From an uncultured Dokdonia sp. (GTDB lineage Bacteria > Bacteroidota > Bacteroidia > Flavobacteriales > Flavobacteriaceae): a DNA stretch of 64,000 nucleotides. The DNA lies in the NCBI GenBank assembly GCA_947503305.1, contig CANNDF010000003.1, positions 186,001 to 250,000 on the forward strand, read 5' to 3'. The notes beneath the pieces are model-generated. The model saw nothing but the letters and a program-made list of their open reading frames with translations, was not told where the DNA came from and ran no database searches. Position numbers and translations under genes: made by a program. Positions 26,363 through 34,704 of the stretch are shown here, in pieces (position 1 is the stretch's first letter; every line of letters starts with the position of its first letter).

Positions 26363-28773
26363 TGGCAAAACGAAGAATCAAAAAAGTCGCCGTCATCGGT
26401 AGTGGAATTATGGGAAGTGGAATCGCTTGCCATTTTGCAAATATTGGGGTTGATGTCCTCCTACTGGATATCGTACCCAGAGAGCTTAACGCAAAAGAAG
26501 AAGCAAAAGGGCTTACATTAGAAAATAAGACTGTCCGTAATCGTTTAGTAAATGATGCACTTACAGCCGCTTTAAAATCAAAGCCATCTCCTATTTACAA
26601 TACGGCATTTTCAAAAAGGATTACTACTGGAAACCTTGAAGATGACATTGCAAAAGTAAAAGATGTAGATTGGATCATAGAAGTTGTTGTAGAGCGATTA
26701 GATATCAAAAAACAAGTTTTTGAAAATCTAGAAAAATACAGAACACCAGGTACATTAATTACTTCAAATACATCTGGAATCCCTATTCAATTTATGAATG
26801 AAGAACGTAGTGAAGATTTTCAGAAGCATTTCTGTGGAACACATTTCTTTAATCCAGCTCGTTATTTAAAGTTATTTGAAATTATTCCTGGGCCAAATAC
26901 AGATCAAAGCGTTCTCGATTTCTTAAATAACTACGGGGAGCAATACTTAGGAAAGACATCTGTAATAGCAAAAGATACACCTGCGTTTATTGGAAATCGC
27001 ATAGGAATATTTTCTATTATGAGTCTATTCCATACTGTTAAAGAAATAGGGCTTACTATAGAAGAAGTCGATAAATTAACAGGACCCGTTATAGGCCGCC
27101 CAAAATCGGCTACATTCCGTACTGTAGATGTTGTAGGCTTGGATACTTTAGTGCATGTAGCAAACGGAATTGCTCAAAATTGTCCTAAAGACGAGCGCAA
27201 AGAATTATTTGAACTTCCCGATTTCATCAACACTATGATGGAAAATAAGTGGTTAGGCTCTAAAACTAAGCAAGGGTTTTATAAAAAAACGGTATCTGCA
27301 GAAGGTAAAAAAGAAATCCTCTCTTTAGATCTTGATACATTAGACTATAGATCAAACAAGCGAGCAAAATTTGCAACTTTAGAATTGACTAAAACTATAG
27401 ACAAGGTAGTAGATCGTTTTAAAGTTCTTGTCAAAGGAAAAGACAAAGCTGGTGAATTTTACCGCAAAAGTTTTGCACACTTATTTGCCTATGTACAAAA
27501 TCGTATTCCAGAAATTACTGATGAGCTTTATAAAATAGATGATGCTATGAAAGCTGGATTTGGATGGGAACACGGACCTTTCCAAATTTGGGATGCAATT
27601 GGATTAGAGCAGGGTATTGAACTTATGAAAGCAGAAGGTCTTGAACCAGCAACATGGGTTACAGAGGAGATGATAGCAAGTGGAAATACTTCATTCTATA
27701 CAGTAGAAAACGGAGCTACACACTATTATGATATTCCATCAAAAACACAAACAAAAAAACCTGGACAAGATGCCTTTATTATTTTAGATAATATCCGAGA
27801 GAGTGCGCAAGTATTCAAAAACTCAGGAGTTGTAATAGAAGACTTAGGTGATGGGATCTTAAATCTAGAGTTCCAAAGCAAGATGAATACAATAGGCGGC
27901 GATGTTTTAGCAGGTCTAAATAAAGCTATAGATATTGCCGAAAAAGATTTTGAAGGACTGGTGGTAGGAAATCAAGCTGCCAACTTTTCTGTAGGTGCAA
28001 ATATTGGAATGATCTTTATGATGGCTGTAGAGCAAGAATATGATGAACTCAATATGGCCATTAAGTATTTTCAAGATACGATGATGCGTATGAGATATTC
28101 TTCTATACCTACAATCTCGGCTCCGCATGGGATGACATTAGGAGGAGGATGTGAATTATCAATGCATGCAGATAAAGTAGTAGCTGCCGCAGAGACTTAT
28201 ATTGGTCTTGTAGAATTTGGGGTAGGTGTGATTCCAGGTGGTGGTGGATCTAAAGAAATGGCATTACGTGCTTCAGATTCTTTCCAAAAAAATGATGTAG
28301 AACTCAATGTACTTCAAGAATATTTCTTGACCATAGGAATGGCAAAAGTAGCCACGTCTGCCTATGAAGCATATGATATGGGAGTCTTACAACATGGAAA
28401 AGACATTGTTGTTGTAAATAAAGACCGCCAGATAGCAGTAGCTAAAGCTCATGCCCGACTACTTGCAGATCAGGGATATACACAACCTGTATTACGCAAA
28501 GATGTCAAGGTATTAGGAAAACAAGCTTTAGGAATGTTCTTAGTAGGAACAGACTCTATGGAAGCAAGTAACTATATCTCTGAGCATGATAAGAAAATAG
28601 CAAACAAGTTAGCTTATGTAATGGCTGGAGGAGATCTTTCAGAATCTACACTCGTAAGTGAGCAATATTTACTGGATCTCGAGAGAGAAGCATTCTTATC
28701 ACTCACGACAGAACGTAAAACTCTTGAACGTATTGAACATATGCTTAAGAAAGGAAAACCATTGAGAAACTAG
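26362..28773 (+). CDS. 3-hydroxyacyl-CoA dehydrogenase / enoyl-CoA hydratase fusion (FadB/FadN-like)
   Basis: An 803-residue bifunctional beta-oxidation enzyme with the dehydrogenase first, as in FadN-type proteins. The NAD-binding site is VAVIGSGIMGSGIACHFANI (residues 8-27), the catalytic region includes GTHFFNPARYL, and the C-terminal half holds a crotonase fold with oxyanion-hole glycines (SAPHGMTLGGGCELSMHAD and GLVEFGVGVIPGGGG). It hydrates enoyl-CoA and oxidises 3-hydroxyacyl-CoA. It overlaps the MarR gene by one base and is followed by the thiolase after a palindromic repeat. Confidence 0.9.
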   Translation: MAKRRIKKVAVIGSGIMGSGIACHFANIGVDVLLLDIVPRELNAKEEAKGLTLENKTVRNRLVNDALTAALKSKPSPIYNTAFSKRITTGNLEDDIAKVKDVDWIIEVVVERLDIKKQVFENLEKYRTPGTLITSNTSGIPIQFMNEERSEDFQKHFCGTHFFNPARYLKLFEIIPGPNTDQSVLDFLNNYGEQYLGKTSVIAKDTPAFIGNRIGIFSIMSLFHTVKEIGLTIEEVDKLTGPVIGRPKSATFRTVDVVGLDTLVHVANGIAQNCPKDERKELFELPDFINTMMENKWLGSKTKQGFYKKTVSAEGKKEILSLDLDTLDYRSNKRAKFATLELTKTIDKVVDRFKVLVKGKDKAGEFYRKSFAHLFAYVQNRIPEITDELYKIDDAMKAGFGWEHGPFQIWDAIGLEQGIELMKAEGLEPATWVTEEMIASGNTSFYTVENGATHYYDIPSKTQTKKPGQDAFIILDNIRESAQVFKNSGVVIEDLGDGILNLEFQSKMNTIGGDVLAGLNKAIDIAEKDFEGLVVGNQAANFSVGANIGMIFMMAVEQEYDELNMAIKYFQDTMMRMRYSSIPTISAPHGMTLGGGCELSMHADKVVAAAETYIGLVEFGVGVIPGGGGSKEMALRASDSFQKNDVELNVLQEYFLTIGMAKVATSAYEAYDMGVLQHGKDIVVVNKDRQIAVAKAHARLLADQGYTQPVLRKDVKVLGKQALGMFLVGTDSMEASNYISEHDKKIANKLAYVMAGGDLSESTLVSEQYLLDLEREAFLSLTTERKTLERIEHMLKKGKPLRN

Positions 28774-28803
28774 TTTTATACGCTTTCGCGAAAGCGTATA
28801 AAA
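28774..28803. repeat. Exact palindrome copy extended to a 30-bp perfect palindrome, between fadB-like and fadA-like genes
   Basis: GCTTTCGCGAAAGC at 28782-28795 is extended on both sides (TTTTATAC on the left, GTATAAAA on the right) to 30 bp of perfect dyad symmetry. It starts right at the stop codon and ends in A/T runs, so as RNA it would form a strong stem and could act as an attenuator or mRNA-end protector inside the operon. Confidence 0.75.
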
Positions 28804-28903
28804 AAGAGTCAATAGATAGAATACAACAAATACAGGAATGATGGGAACATCTATAGAAAATCTAAAAAAAGATAGCTATGACCCCAATTCTATAATAATA
28901 TAA

Positions 28904-30097
28904 ATGATGAAAACAGCATATATAGTAAAAGCCTACAGAACGGCTGTCGGAAAAGCACCAAAAGGAGTTTTCCGTTTTAAAAGAACAGATGAATTGGCAG
29001 CAGAGACCATCCAGTATATGATGAATGAACTGCCTGATTTTGATAAAACACGGATTGATGATGTAATCGTTGGTAATGCGATGCCAGAAGGATCACAAGG
29101 ATTAAATATGGCACGTCTTATTTCTTTAATGGGACTTGATGTAATTGATGTTCCTGGAGTTACTGTAAATCGTTTCTGTTCTTCTGGATTAGAAACAATA
29201 GGAATGGCTGTTGCAAAAATTCAATCAGGAATGGCAGATTGTATTATTGCAGGAGGAGCAGAAAGTATGAGTGCTGTTCCAATGACAGGGTTCAAACCAG
29301 AACTCAACTATGATATTGTAAAGTCGGGACATGAAGATTATTATTGGGGAATGGGTAATACAGCCGAAGCTGTTGCCAACCAGTTTAAAGTATCTCGTGA
29401 AGATCAAGATGAGTTTGCATATAACTCGCATATGAAAGCATTAAAAGCACAGGCTGAAGATCGTTTTCAAGATCAGATTGTTCCTATTAATGTAGAGCAG
29501 GTATATGTAGATGAAAATGGAAAAAAAGCAACAAAAAATTATACAGTAACCAAAGATGAAGGACCCCGTGCAGGGACCAGTGTAGCTGTCTTAAATAAAC
29601 TACGCCCAGTATTTGCTGCAGGCGGTAGTGTTACAGCAGGTAATTCATCACAAATGAGTGATGGGGCTGCCTTTGTTCTTGTTATGAGTGAAGATATGGT
29701 TAAAGAATTGAACCTAACCCCTATTGCACGTATGGTCAACTATGCTGCTGCTGGAGTTGAACCTCGTATCATGGGAATAGGACCTGTAAAAGCAATTCCA
29801 AAAGCATTAAAACAAGCAGGATTATCTCAGAATGATATTGAACTTATAGAGCTTAATGAGGCCTTTGCATCTCAATCCTTAGCAGTAATGCGTGAGTTGG
29901 ATCTTAATCAAGAGATTGTAAACGTTAATGGAGGCGCTATTGCATTAGGACACCCATTAGGATGTACAGGAGGAAAACTGTCGGTACAGCTGTTTGATGA
30001 GATGCGTAAACGTAATATGCAAGGAAAATACGGCATGGTAACCATGTGTGTAGGTACAGGACAAGGAGCCGCAGGAATTTTTGAATTCCTCAATTAA
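28904..30097 (+). CDS. fadA: Acetyl-CoA C-acyltransferase (thiolase)
   Basis: A 397-residue thiolase with all catalytic residues: Cys92 (NRFCSSGLETIG), His350 (GHPLGCTGG) and Cys382 (CVGTGQGAAG), plus NEAFASQSLAV. It cleaves 3-ketoacyl-CoA in the last beta-oxidation step. It follows the FadB-like gene by 130 bp, a gap that contains the palindrome and a short A-rich stretch. The start is ATG at 28904 with a second ATG at 28907. Confidence 0.9.
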   Translation: MMKTAYIVKAYRTAVGKAPKGVFRFKRTDELAAETIQYMMNELPDFDKTRIDDVIVGNAMPEGSQGLNMARLISLMGLDVIDVPGVTVNRFCSSGLETIGMAVAKIQSGMADCIIAGGAESMSAVPMTGFKPELNYDIVKSGHEDYYWGMGNTAEAVANQFKVSREDQDEFAYNSHMKALKAQAEDRFQDQIVPINVEQVYVDENGKKATKNYTVTKDEGPRAGTSVAVLNKLRPVFAAGGSVTAGNSSQMSDGAAFVLVMSEDMVKELNLTPIARMVNYAAAGVEPRIMGIGPVKAIPKALKQAGLSQNDIELIELNEAFASQSLAVMRELDLNQEIVNVNGGAIALGHPLGCTGGKLSVQLFDEMRKRNMQGKYGMVTMCVGTGQGAAGIFEFLN

Positions 30098-30110
30098 TAA
30101 ATAAAATTCC

Positions 30111-30124
30111 GCTTTCGCGAAAGC
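30111..30124. repeat. Exact copy of palindrome GCTTTCGCGAAAGC between thiolase and acyl-CoA dehydrogenase genes
   Basis: Perfect 14-bp match (16 bp with flanking C/G) in the 88-bp gap between the two genes. With the copy at 28782 it punctuates the operon twice. Confidence 0.8.
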
Positions 30125-30185
30125 GAAAACAACCGATTAAAAATTAAAATACCAAGACGTTTACGTCACAACTAAAAGAAAGAAA

Positions 30186-32000
30186 ATGAGCACAGAAGCA
30201 ACAGAAAAAGAGATTCTACGTGGTGGGCAGTTCCTTGTTAAAGAAACAGCCTGTGAAGATGTATTTACTCTCGAAGATTTAAATGAAGAACAACGCATGA
30301 TGCGTGAGAGCACTAAAGAATTTGTAGATCGTGAACTTTGGGCACACTGGGAACGATTTGAGCAAAAAGACTACGCATATACCGAAGAGACGATGCGTAA
30401 AGCTGGTGAACTTGGCCTTTTAGGAGTAGCCGTTCCAGAAGCTTACGAAGGTCTTGGAATGGGTTTTGTCTCTACCATGCTTGTGTGTGACTATATCTCT
30501 GGTGCAACTGGTTCGTTTAGTACTGCATTTGGTGCACATACAGGAATAGGAACAATGCCTATTACTCTATATGGAAATGAAGAACAGAAGAAAAAATACG
30601 TTCCTAAACTTGCGAGTGGAGAATGGTTTGGGGCATACTGTCTTACAGAACCAGGCGCAGGATCTGATGCCAACTCTGGAAAAACAAAAGCAGTACTTTC
30701 TGAGGATGGCAGTCATTATACAATTTCTGGGCAAAAAATGTGGATTTCGAATGCTGGTTTTTGCAATCTTTTTATTGTATTTGCACGAATAGAAGATGAT
30801 AAAAATATCACAGGATTTATCGTAGAAAACGATCCTAGTAATGGTATTACACTAGGTGATGAAGAAAAAAAGTTGGGAATACACTCCTCTTCTACCCGTC
30901 AGGTATTCTTTAGTGAGACCAAAGTCCCTGTAGAAAATATGCTTTCTGAGCGCGGTAATGGTTTTAAAATTGCTATGAATGCTTTAAATGTAGGTCGTAT
31001 CAAACTAGCAGCTGCTTGTCTTGATGCACAACGTCGCGTAGTAAATGAAGCCCTTACCTATGCCAAAGAACGCGTACAGTTTAAAACGCCTATTGTTAAT
31101 TTTGGGGCTATTAAAGCTAAACTAGCTCTCATGGCTACAAATGTATATGTAGATGAGTCTGCAGCCTATCGTGCTGCAAAAAATATAGAAGATCGTATCG
31201 CTATACGTGAAGCCTCAGGAAATACACATCAAGAAGCAGAACTTAAAGGAGTGGAAGAATATGCTATTGAATGTTCTATCCTTAAAGTAGCAGTTTCTGA
31301 AGATGTTCAAAATACTACAGATGAAGGTATTCAAATTTTTGGAGGTATGGGGTTCTCGGCAGATACTCCCATGGAATCGGCATGGCGTGATGCACGTATC
31401 TCTCGTATTTATGAGGGTACTAACGAGATCAATCGTATGCTATCTGTAGGAATGCTTGTTAAGAAAGCGATGAAAGGTCATGTAGACTTTTTAGGACCAG
31501 CTACAGCTGTAGGAGAAGAGTTAACAGGAATTCCATCTTTTGATACGCCTGATTATTCAGAAACGCTTTCTGAAGAAAAAGACTTATTACATAAACTTAA
31601 GAAAGTCTTCTTAATGGTAGCTGGAGCAGCAGCACAAAAATATGGTGCGCAACTAGAAGATCATCAGCAGTTATTGATGGCCGCGGCAGATATTTTGATA
31701 GAAATCTATATGTCAGAATCTGCTATTTTACGTACAGAGAAAAATGCAAAACGTTATGGCGCAGAAAGTCAGGCAACACAAATTGCAATGACACAACTTT
31801 ATTTATTTAATGCAGTAGATATTATCCAAACAAAAGCAAAAGAAGCGATTGTATCTTTTGCCGAAGGAGATGAACAACGTATGATGCTTATGGGATTAAA
31901 GCGTTTTACAAAATATCAAAATCAACCTAATGTGATTGCGTTACGTAATCAGATTGCCGCCGATCTTGAAGAAAATGGCAAATATCGTTTTGATGGATAA
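30186..32000 (+). CDS. Acyl-CoA dehydrogenase (long, VLCAD-like form)
   Basis: A 604-residue FAD enzyme. FAD and substrate motifs include YCLTEPGAGSDANSGKTKA, QKMWISNAGF and FGGMGFSADTPMES. The catalytic-base region IYEGTNEINRML is present. About 180 residues follow the usual core, as in very-long-chain acyl-CoA dehydrogenases. It does the first oxidation step and completes the operon, so together the genes carry acyl-CoA to acetyl-CoA. A strong hairpin terminator follows. Confidence 0.9.
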   Translation: MSTEATEKEILRGGQFLVKETACEDVFTLEDLNEEQRMMRESTKEFVDRELWAHWERFEQKDYAYTEETMRKAGELGLLGVAVPEAYEGLGMGFVSTMLVCDYISGATGSFSTAFGAHTGIGTMPITLYGNEEQKKKYVPKLASGEWFGAYCLTEPGAGSDANSGKTKAVLSEDGSHYTISGQKMWISNAGFCNLFIVFARIEDDKNITGFIVENDPSNGITLGDEEKKLGIHSSSTRQVFFSETKVPVENMLSERGNGFKIAMNALNVGRIKLAAACLDAQRRVVNEALTYAKERVQFKTPIVNFGAIKAKLALMATNVYVDESAAYRAAKNIEDRIAIREASGNTHQEAELKGVEEYAIECSILKVAVSEDVQNTTDEGIQIFGGMGFSADTPMESAWRDARISRIYEGTNEINRMLSVGMLVKKAMKGHVDFLGPATAVGEELTGIPSFDTPDYSETLSEEKDLLHKLKKVFLMVAGAAAQKYGAQLEDHQQLLMAAADILIEIYMSESAILRTEKNAKRYGAESQATQIAMTQLYLFNAVDIIQTKAKEAIVSFAEGDEQRMMLMGLKRFTKYQNQPNVIALRNQIAADLEENGKYRFDG

Positions 32001-32070
32001 TTGTCCTCCTTTGAGGAGATATCACATCCCTTTACCTGATTTAAAGAACATTACTTAATACTAAGTAGTA

Positions 32071-32104
32071 AAAAAACCACTTCAAAGCGAGGTGGTTTTT
32101 TTGT
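32071..32104. terminator. Rho-independent terminator after the beta-oxidation operon
   Basis: AAAACCACTTC pairs with GAGGTGGTTTT around the loop AAAGC and is followed by T residues. Because the arms are A- and T-flanked it can serve both strands, and it separates this operon from the convergent caspase gene. Confidence 0.75.
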
Positions 32105-32139
32105 TGTAGACATTAAATAACACTAATAATAGTCATTTT

Positions 32140-33135
32140 TTAAATTCTATTATTTTTAACCATTTCCCAAAAATATTTACCCTTTGTTGTTAACTCACAT
32201 GGCATACTGTTTTCTGCAGCTCGATACATATATTCCTCTCCAACGGGAGATAACAGCTCAAGTTTATAATATTCACGTAAATCGTTCATAATTTTTTGGT
32301 TAGCCTCATTGGATGGATCTAAATCTTTATCAAAAGTTGGGTCTAACGGAAACTTATAATCTTTATCAGGAAAGTAGTGTGTTATCTTTCTAAGTTTTTC
32401 AAGTTTAATTTTAGGAGTACATTTACGAAGAGAAACCATCTTAGAAACATGAGATTTTAAAATAGGGCGTTGCTCCCAACTATTCAATAACTGATCTACA
32501 TAATTATACACCCCAGACACATTTACATTTCCTAATATATCGGCTGCGCCACCCTTTAATGCATCATAAATAATAGATGTAAATAATCCTTGATCAGAAT
32601 CATCTCTCTCTACAGAAAATTGTGTATCTCTACTTGCTGTCAATATAGAAACACCCTCTCTTAATAAAGCCTTTCTCCCTCCTATTCCTCTAAGGTTTCC
32701 TAAATTCCCACCATGACAACAATCTAAAATGATGATGACCTCGCTTACTTTTGAAGAATTAGCTAGTGTTATTATCTCATCTAGAGAAACTCCCTCTTGA
32801 TATTTCCTTACATCTTGCGTAACAAGATAGTTTCCTATTTCAGTAGAAGATCCATGTCCGGAAAAATACAATATTGCAATTTCTGCCTCTTGATGAAGTA
32901 AATTAAAAATTTGCTTTTTAAGCCTAGTTATCGTGATTTTCTTTCCAGATGATTCGTCTTTCGACACTATTAACTTACAATCAAAGTTAACACTGCCATC
33001 ATCGTTTCTACTCAATACCTCATGCATATGATTAGCATCATTTATACATCCATCTAATGGCCCTCCTTTGTAATGATTAATTCCGACTATTAATGCTCTT
33101 CTCATTGGTTTATTTTTTAATGTTGAATTATTCAT
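32140..33135 (-). CDS. Caspase-like cysteine protease (peptidase C14 family)
   Basis: A 331-residue protease. The caspase fold starts almost at the N-terminus (MRRALIVGINHYKGGPLDGC). The catalytic dyad is His94 (YFSGHGS) and Cys140 in LDCCHGG, the DxC pattern of caspases and metacaspases. After the protease domain (to about 240) comes a C-terminal winged-helix-like segment (LLSPVGEEYMYRAAENSMPC, then LTTKGKYFWEMVKNNRI), a type seen at the ends of bacterial conflict-system caspases. The gene overlaps the upstream beta-rich protein gene by 8 bp, so the two are translated together. Bacterial caspases beside pore-forming gasdermins kill infected cells. That is the likely kind of role here, by inference. 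There is no export signal. Confidence 0.85.
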   Translation of the reverse strand: MNNSTLKNKPMRRALIVGINHYKGGPLDGCINDANHMHEVLSRNDDGSVNFDCKLIVSKDESSGKKITITRLKKQIFNLLHQEAEIAILYFSGHGSSTEIGNYLVTQDVRKYQEGVSLDEIITLANSSKVSEVIIILDCCHGGNLGNLRGIGGRKALLREGVSILTASRDTQFSVERDDSDQGLFTSIIYDALKGGAADILGNVNVSGVYNYVDQLLNSWEQRPILKSHVSKMVSLRKCTPKIKLEKLRKITHYFPDKDYKFPLDPTFDKDLDPSNEANQKIMNDLREYYKLELLSPVGEEYMYRAAENSMPCELTTKGKYFWEMVKNNRI

Positions 33136-33916
33136 TTATATATTGAGAAAGATCTATTGTTTCTAACTTTACTTTAAATCTTAATTCGTCCTGTAATAAA
33201 AGGTCTGAATTAAAAGCTTTTTCCTTTTGAAATGTTTTCTTTTTAAATCGCATTACATCCATAAAAACAGAAACATCTTTTGACCAGTTTTTGATAAGCA
33301 TATCACCTTTTTGGCTTTCTAAATTAATTTTAGCAGTAGCATCTAATTTTAGTTTGCCAGTAGAAGTATTTTTTACATCACCTCCTATAGTTAATTCAGA
33401 GTTTTTAGAGATAGATTGCGCTACAAATGCTTTTTTAGCTACTGTTAATGAAGTAATAAGAAAAGTATCCTCCCACTGTAGTTCCTTCCCATTATCAATA
33501 ATTTCATTTTCAAGATTAAGAATATTGTTTATGTATTGCTTATTACATTCTAAAGCATAAAAAAATATAGCTCCTTTTTTAGAAAAGGAGATATGTAATT
33601 TACCATTGCCACTTGGTAATTTTTCTGTTCCTAAGTCTACTTTTCCTTCTAAATCAAATTTAAAGTTAACAGAATTATCGCTCGTAAATTGATAAGAATC
33701 TGAAGTCCTTGAATCATCTATAACTTCATAGTCGGCACCAAGATTTTTTAAATCGGTAATTTTTTGAAAACTTCCAAATGGAGCTGTTCTAAATATTCCT
33801 TTTCCATGGGGAAACTGAACAATATCTCCCACCTTAATATCTTCTCCTGGAAGATAAACAGCAACTTTCCCTAACTCTTTTGCAATTTTTCTTGAGTATT
33901 GTATCTGTAGTGACAT
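33128..33916 (-). CDS. Beta-rich caspase partner; possible gasdermin-like pore-forming protein (tentative)
   Basis: A 262-residue soluble protein without signal peptide or zinc motifs; I do not recognise its family with certainty. It starts with a short helix, then KVAVYLPGEDIKVGDIVQFP and FGSFQKITDLKNLG, followed by long alternating strands (SDNSVNFKFDLEG, GNGKLHISFSKKGAIFFYAL), a helix (NKQYINNILNLENEIID), and WEDTFLITSLTVAKKAFVAQ. The order, size and the LP..I..G start recall bacterial gasdermins, which are cleaved near the C-terminus by a neighbouring caspase and then form membrane pores. The N-terminal cysteine that is palmitoylated in several bacterial gasdermins is absent, as is obvious membrane-strand hydrophobicity. 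The strongest evidence is position: it precedes a caspase and overlaps it. A structure prediction would decide. Confidence 0.5.
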   Translation of the reverse strand: MSLQIQYSRKIAKELGKVAVYLPGEDIKVGDIVQFPHGKGIFRTAPFGSFQKITDLKNLGADYEVIDDSRTSDSYQFTSDNSVNFKFDLEGKVDLGTEKLPSGNGKLHISFSKKGAIFFYALECNKQYINNILNLENEIIDNGKELQWEDTFLITSLTVAKKAFVAQSISKNSELTIGGDVKNTSTGKLKLDATAKINLESQKGDMLIKNWSKDVSVFMDVMRFKKKTFQKEKAFNSDLLLQDELRFKVKLETIDLSQYINE

Positions 33917-33953
33917 AAGTTTAAAACCTATTTAGATTAACACTACAAATTTG

Positions 33954-33993
33954 AATCAATAGTTCTTAGTATATAACATCAAAACTATTGATT
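33954..33993. promoter_or_regulatory. 11-bp inverted repeat upstream of the caspase operon (operator candidate)
   Basis: AATCAATAGTT (33954-33964) and AACTATTGATT (33983-33993) are perfect inverted arms with 18 bp between them. They lie 38-80 bp upstream of the start codon at 33916. This is a plausible binding site for a dimeric regulator, such as the NarL-type response regulator encoded next door. Confidence 0.5.
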
Positions 33994-34044
33994 TTTAAAC
34001 AAGGATTTTCTCCTCAATTTTAAGGATCTATAAATTAAGTAGCC

Positions 34045-34683
34045 TTATGTATAACCATTTTCATACGCATACTTCACTAATCCTTTAGAACCACCTCTGA
34101 CATTAGTTTTTTCAATCAGATTTCTTCTATGTGTCTCTACGGTACTATGCGCAATACATAATTTATCTGAAATTATAGGAGTTGTATCTCCTATTGCAAT
34201 CAATCTTAAAACTTCAATCTCTCTTTTGGTAAGTTTTACATTTTTTAATTCGTCATTTTTCTTTTTTTGACTTTGTCTAAATGTCTTTTCTACTTCTCTT
34301 CCAAAATACTCATCTCCTTTCATAATATATTTAATAGCCAAAACAAGTTCTTCTTTTCCTTTGTTTTTTAATATGTATCCATCCGCTCCGATTTCAATTA
34401 CATTATGAACAAACTTTTCTGTATTATACATTGATAGGATCAATACTTTCATACTTGGAAAATTCTCTTTTATAATTTTAGTTACTTCTATACCTGACAA
34501 TAAAGGCATTTCTATATCTAATATTGCTACATCTACATCTAGATCCTTCAGAATATCCAACACCTCTTCCCCATTTAGTGCTTCGCCTACTACTTCTATA
34601 TTTTCTTCTTGGGCTAATAATGATTTTAGACCGTCAATTACTATTTGATGATCATCAGCAATAATTACTTTAATTTTTTTCAT
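34045..34683 (-). CDS. NarL/FixJ-type response regulator
   Basis: A 212-residue two-component regulator. The receiver domain (1-120) has the acidic pocket (IADDH) and phosphoacceptor Asp56 in AILDIEMPLLSG, plus ILSMYNTEK and the conserved Lys in ILKNKG. The C-terminal LuxR-type helix-turn-helix is at about 148-205 (LTKREIEVLRLIAIGDTTPI and HSTVETHRRNLIEKTNVRGG). The histidine-kinase gene is 21 bp upstream on the same strand. Downstream, 128 bp separate it from the caspase-partner gene, and that gap holds the inverted repeat, so it may control those genes directly. Confidence 0.9.
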   Translation of the reverse strand: MKKIKVIIADDHQIVIDGLKSLLAQEENIEVVGEALNGEEVLDILKDLDVDVAILDIEMPLLSGIEVTKIIKENFPSMKVLILSMYNTEKFVHNVIEIGADGYILKNKGKEELVLAIKYIMKGDEYFGREVEKTFRQSQKKKNDELKNVKLTKREIEVLRLIAIGDTTPIISDKLCIAHSTVETHRRNLIEKTNVRGGSKGLVKYAYENGYT

Positions 34684-34704
34684 CTATCAATTTTCAAATT
34701 AAAT

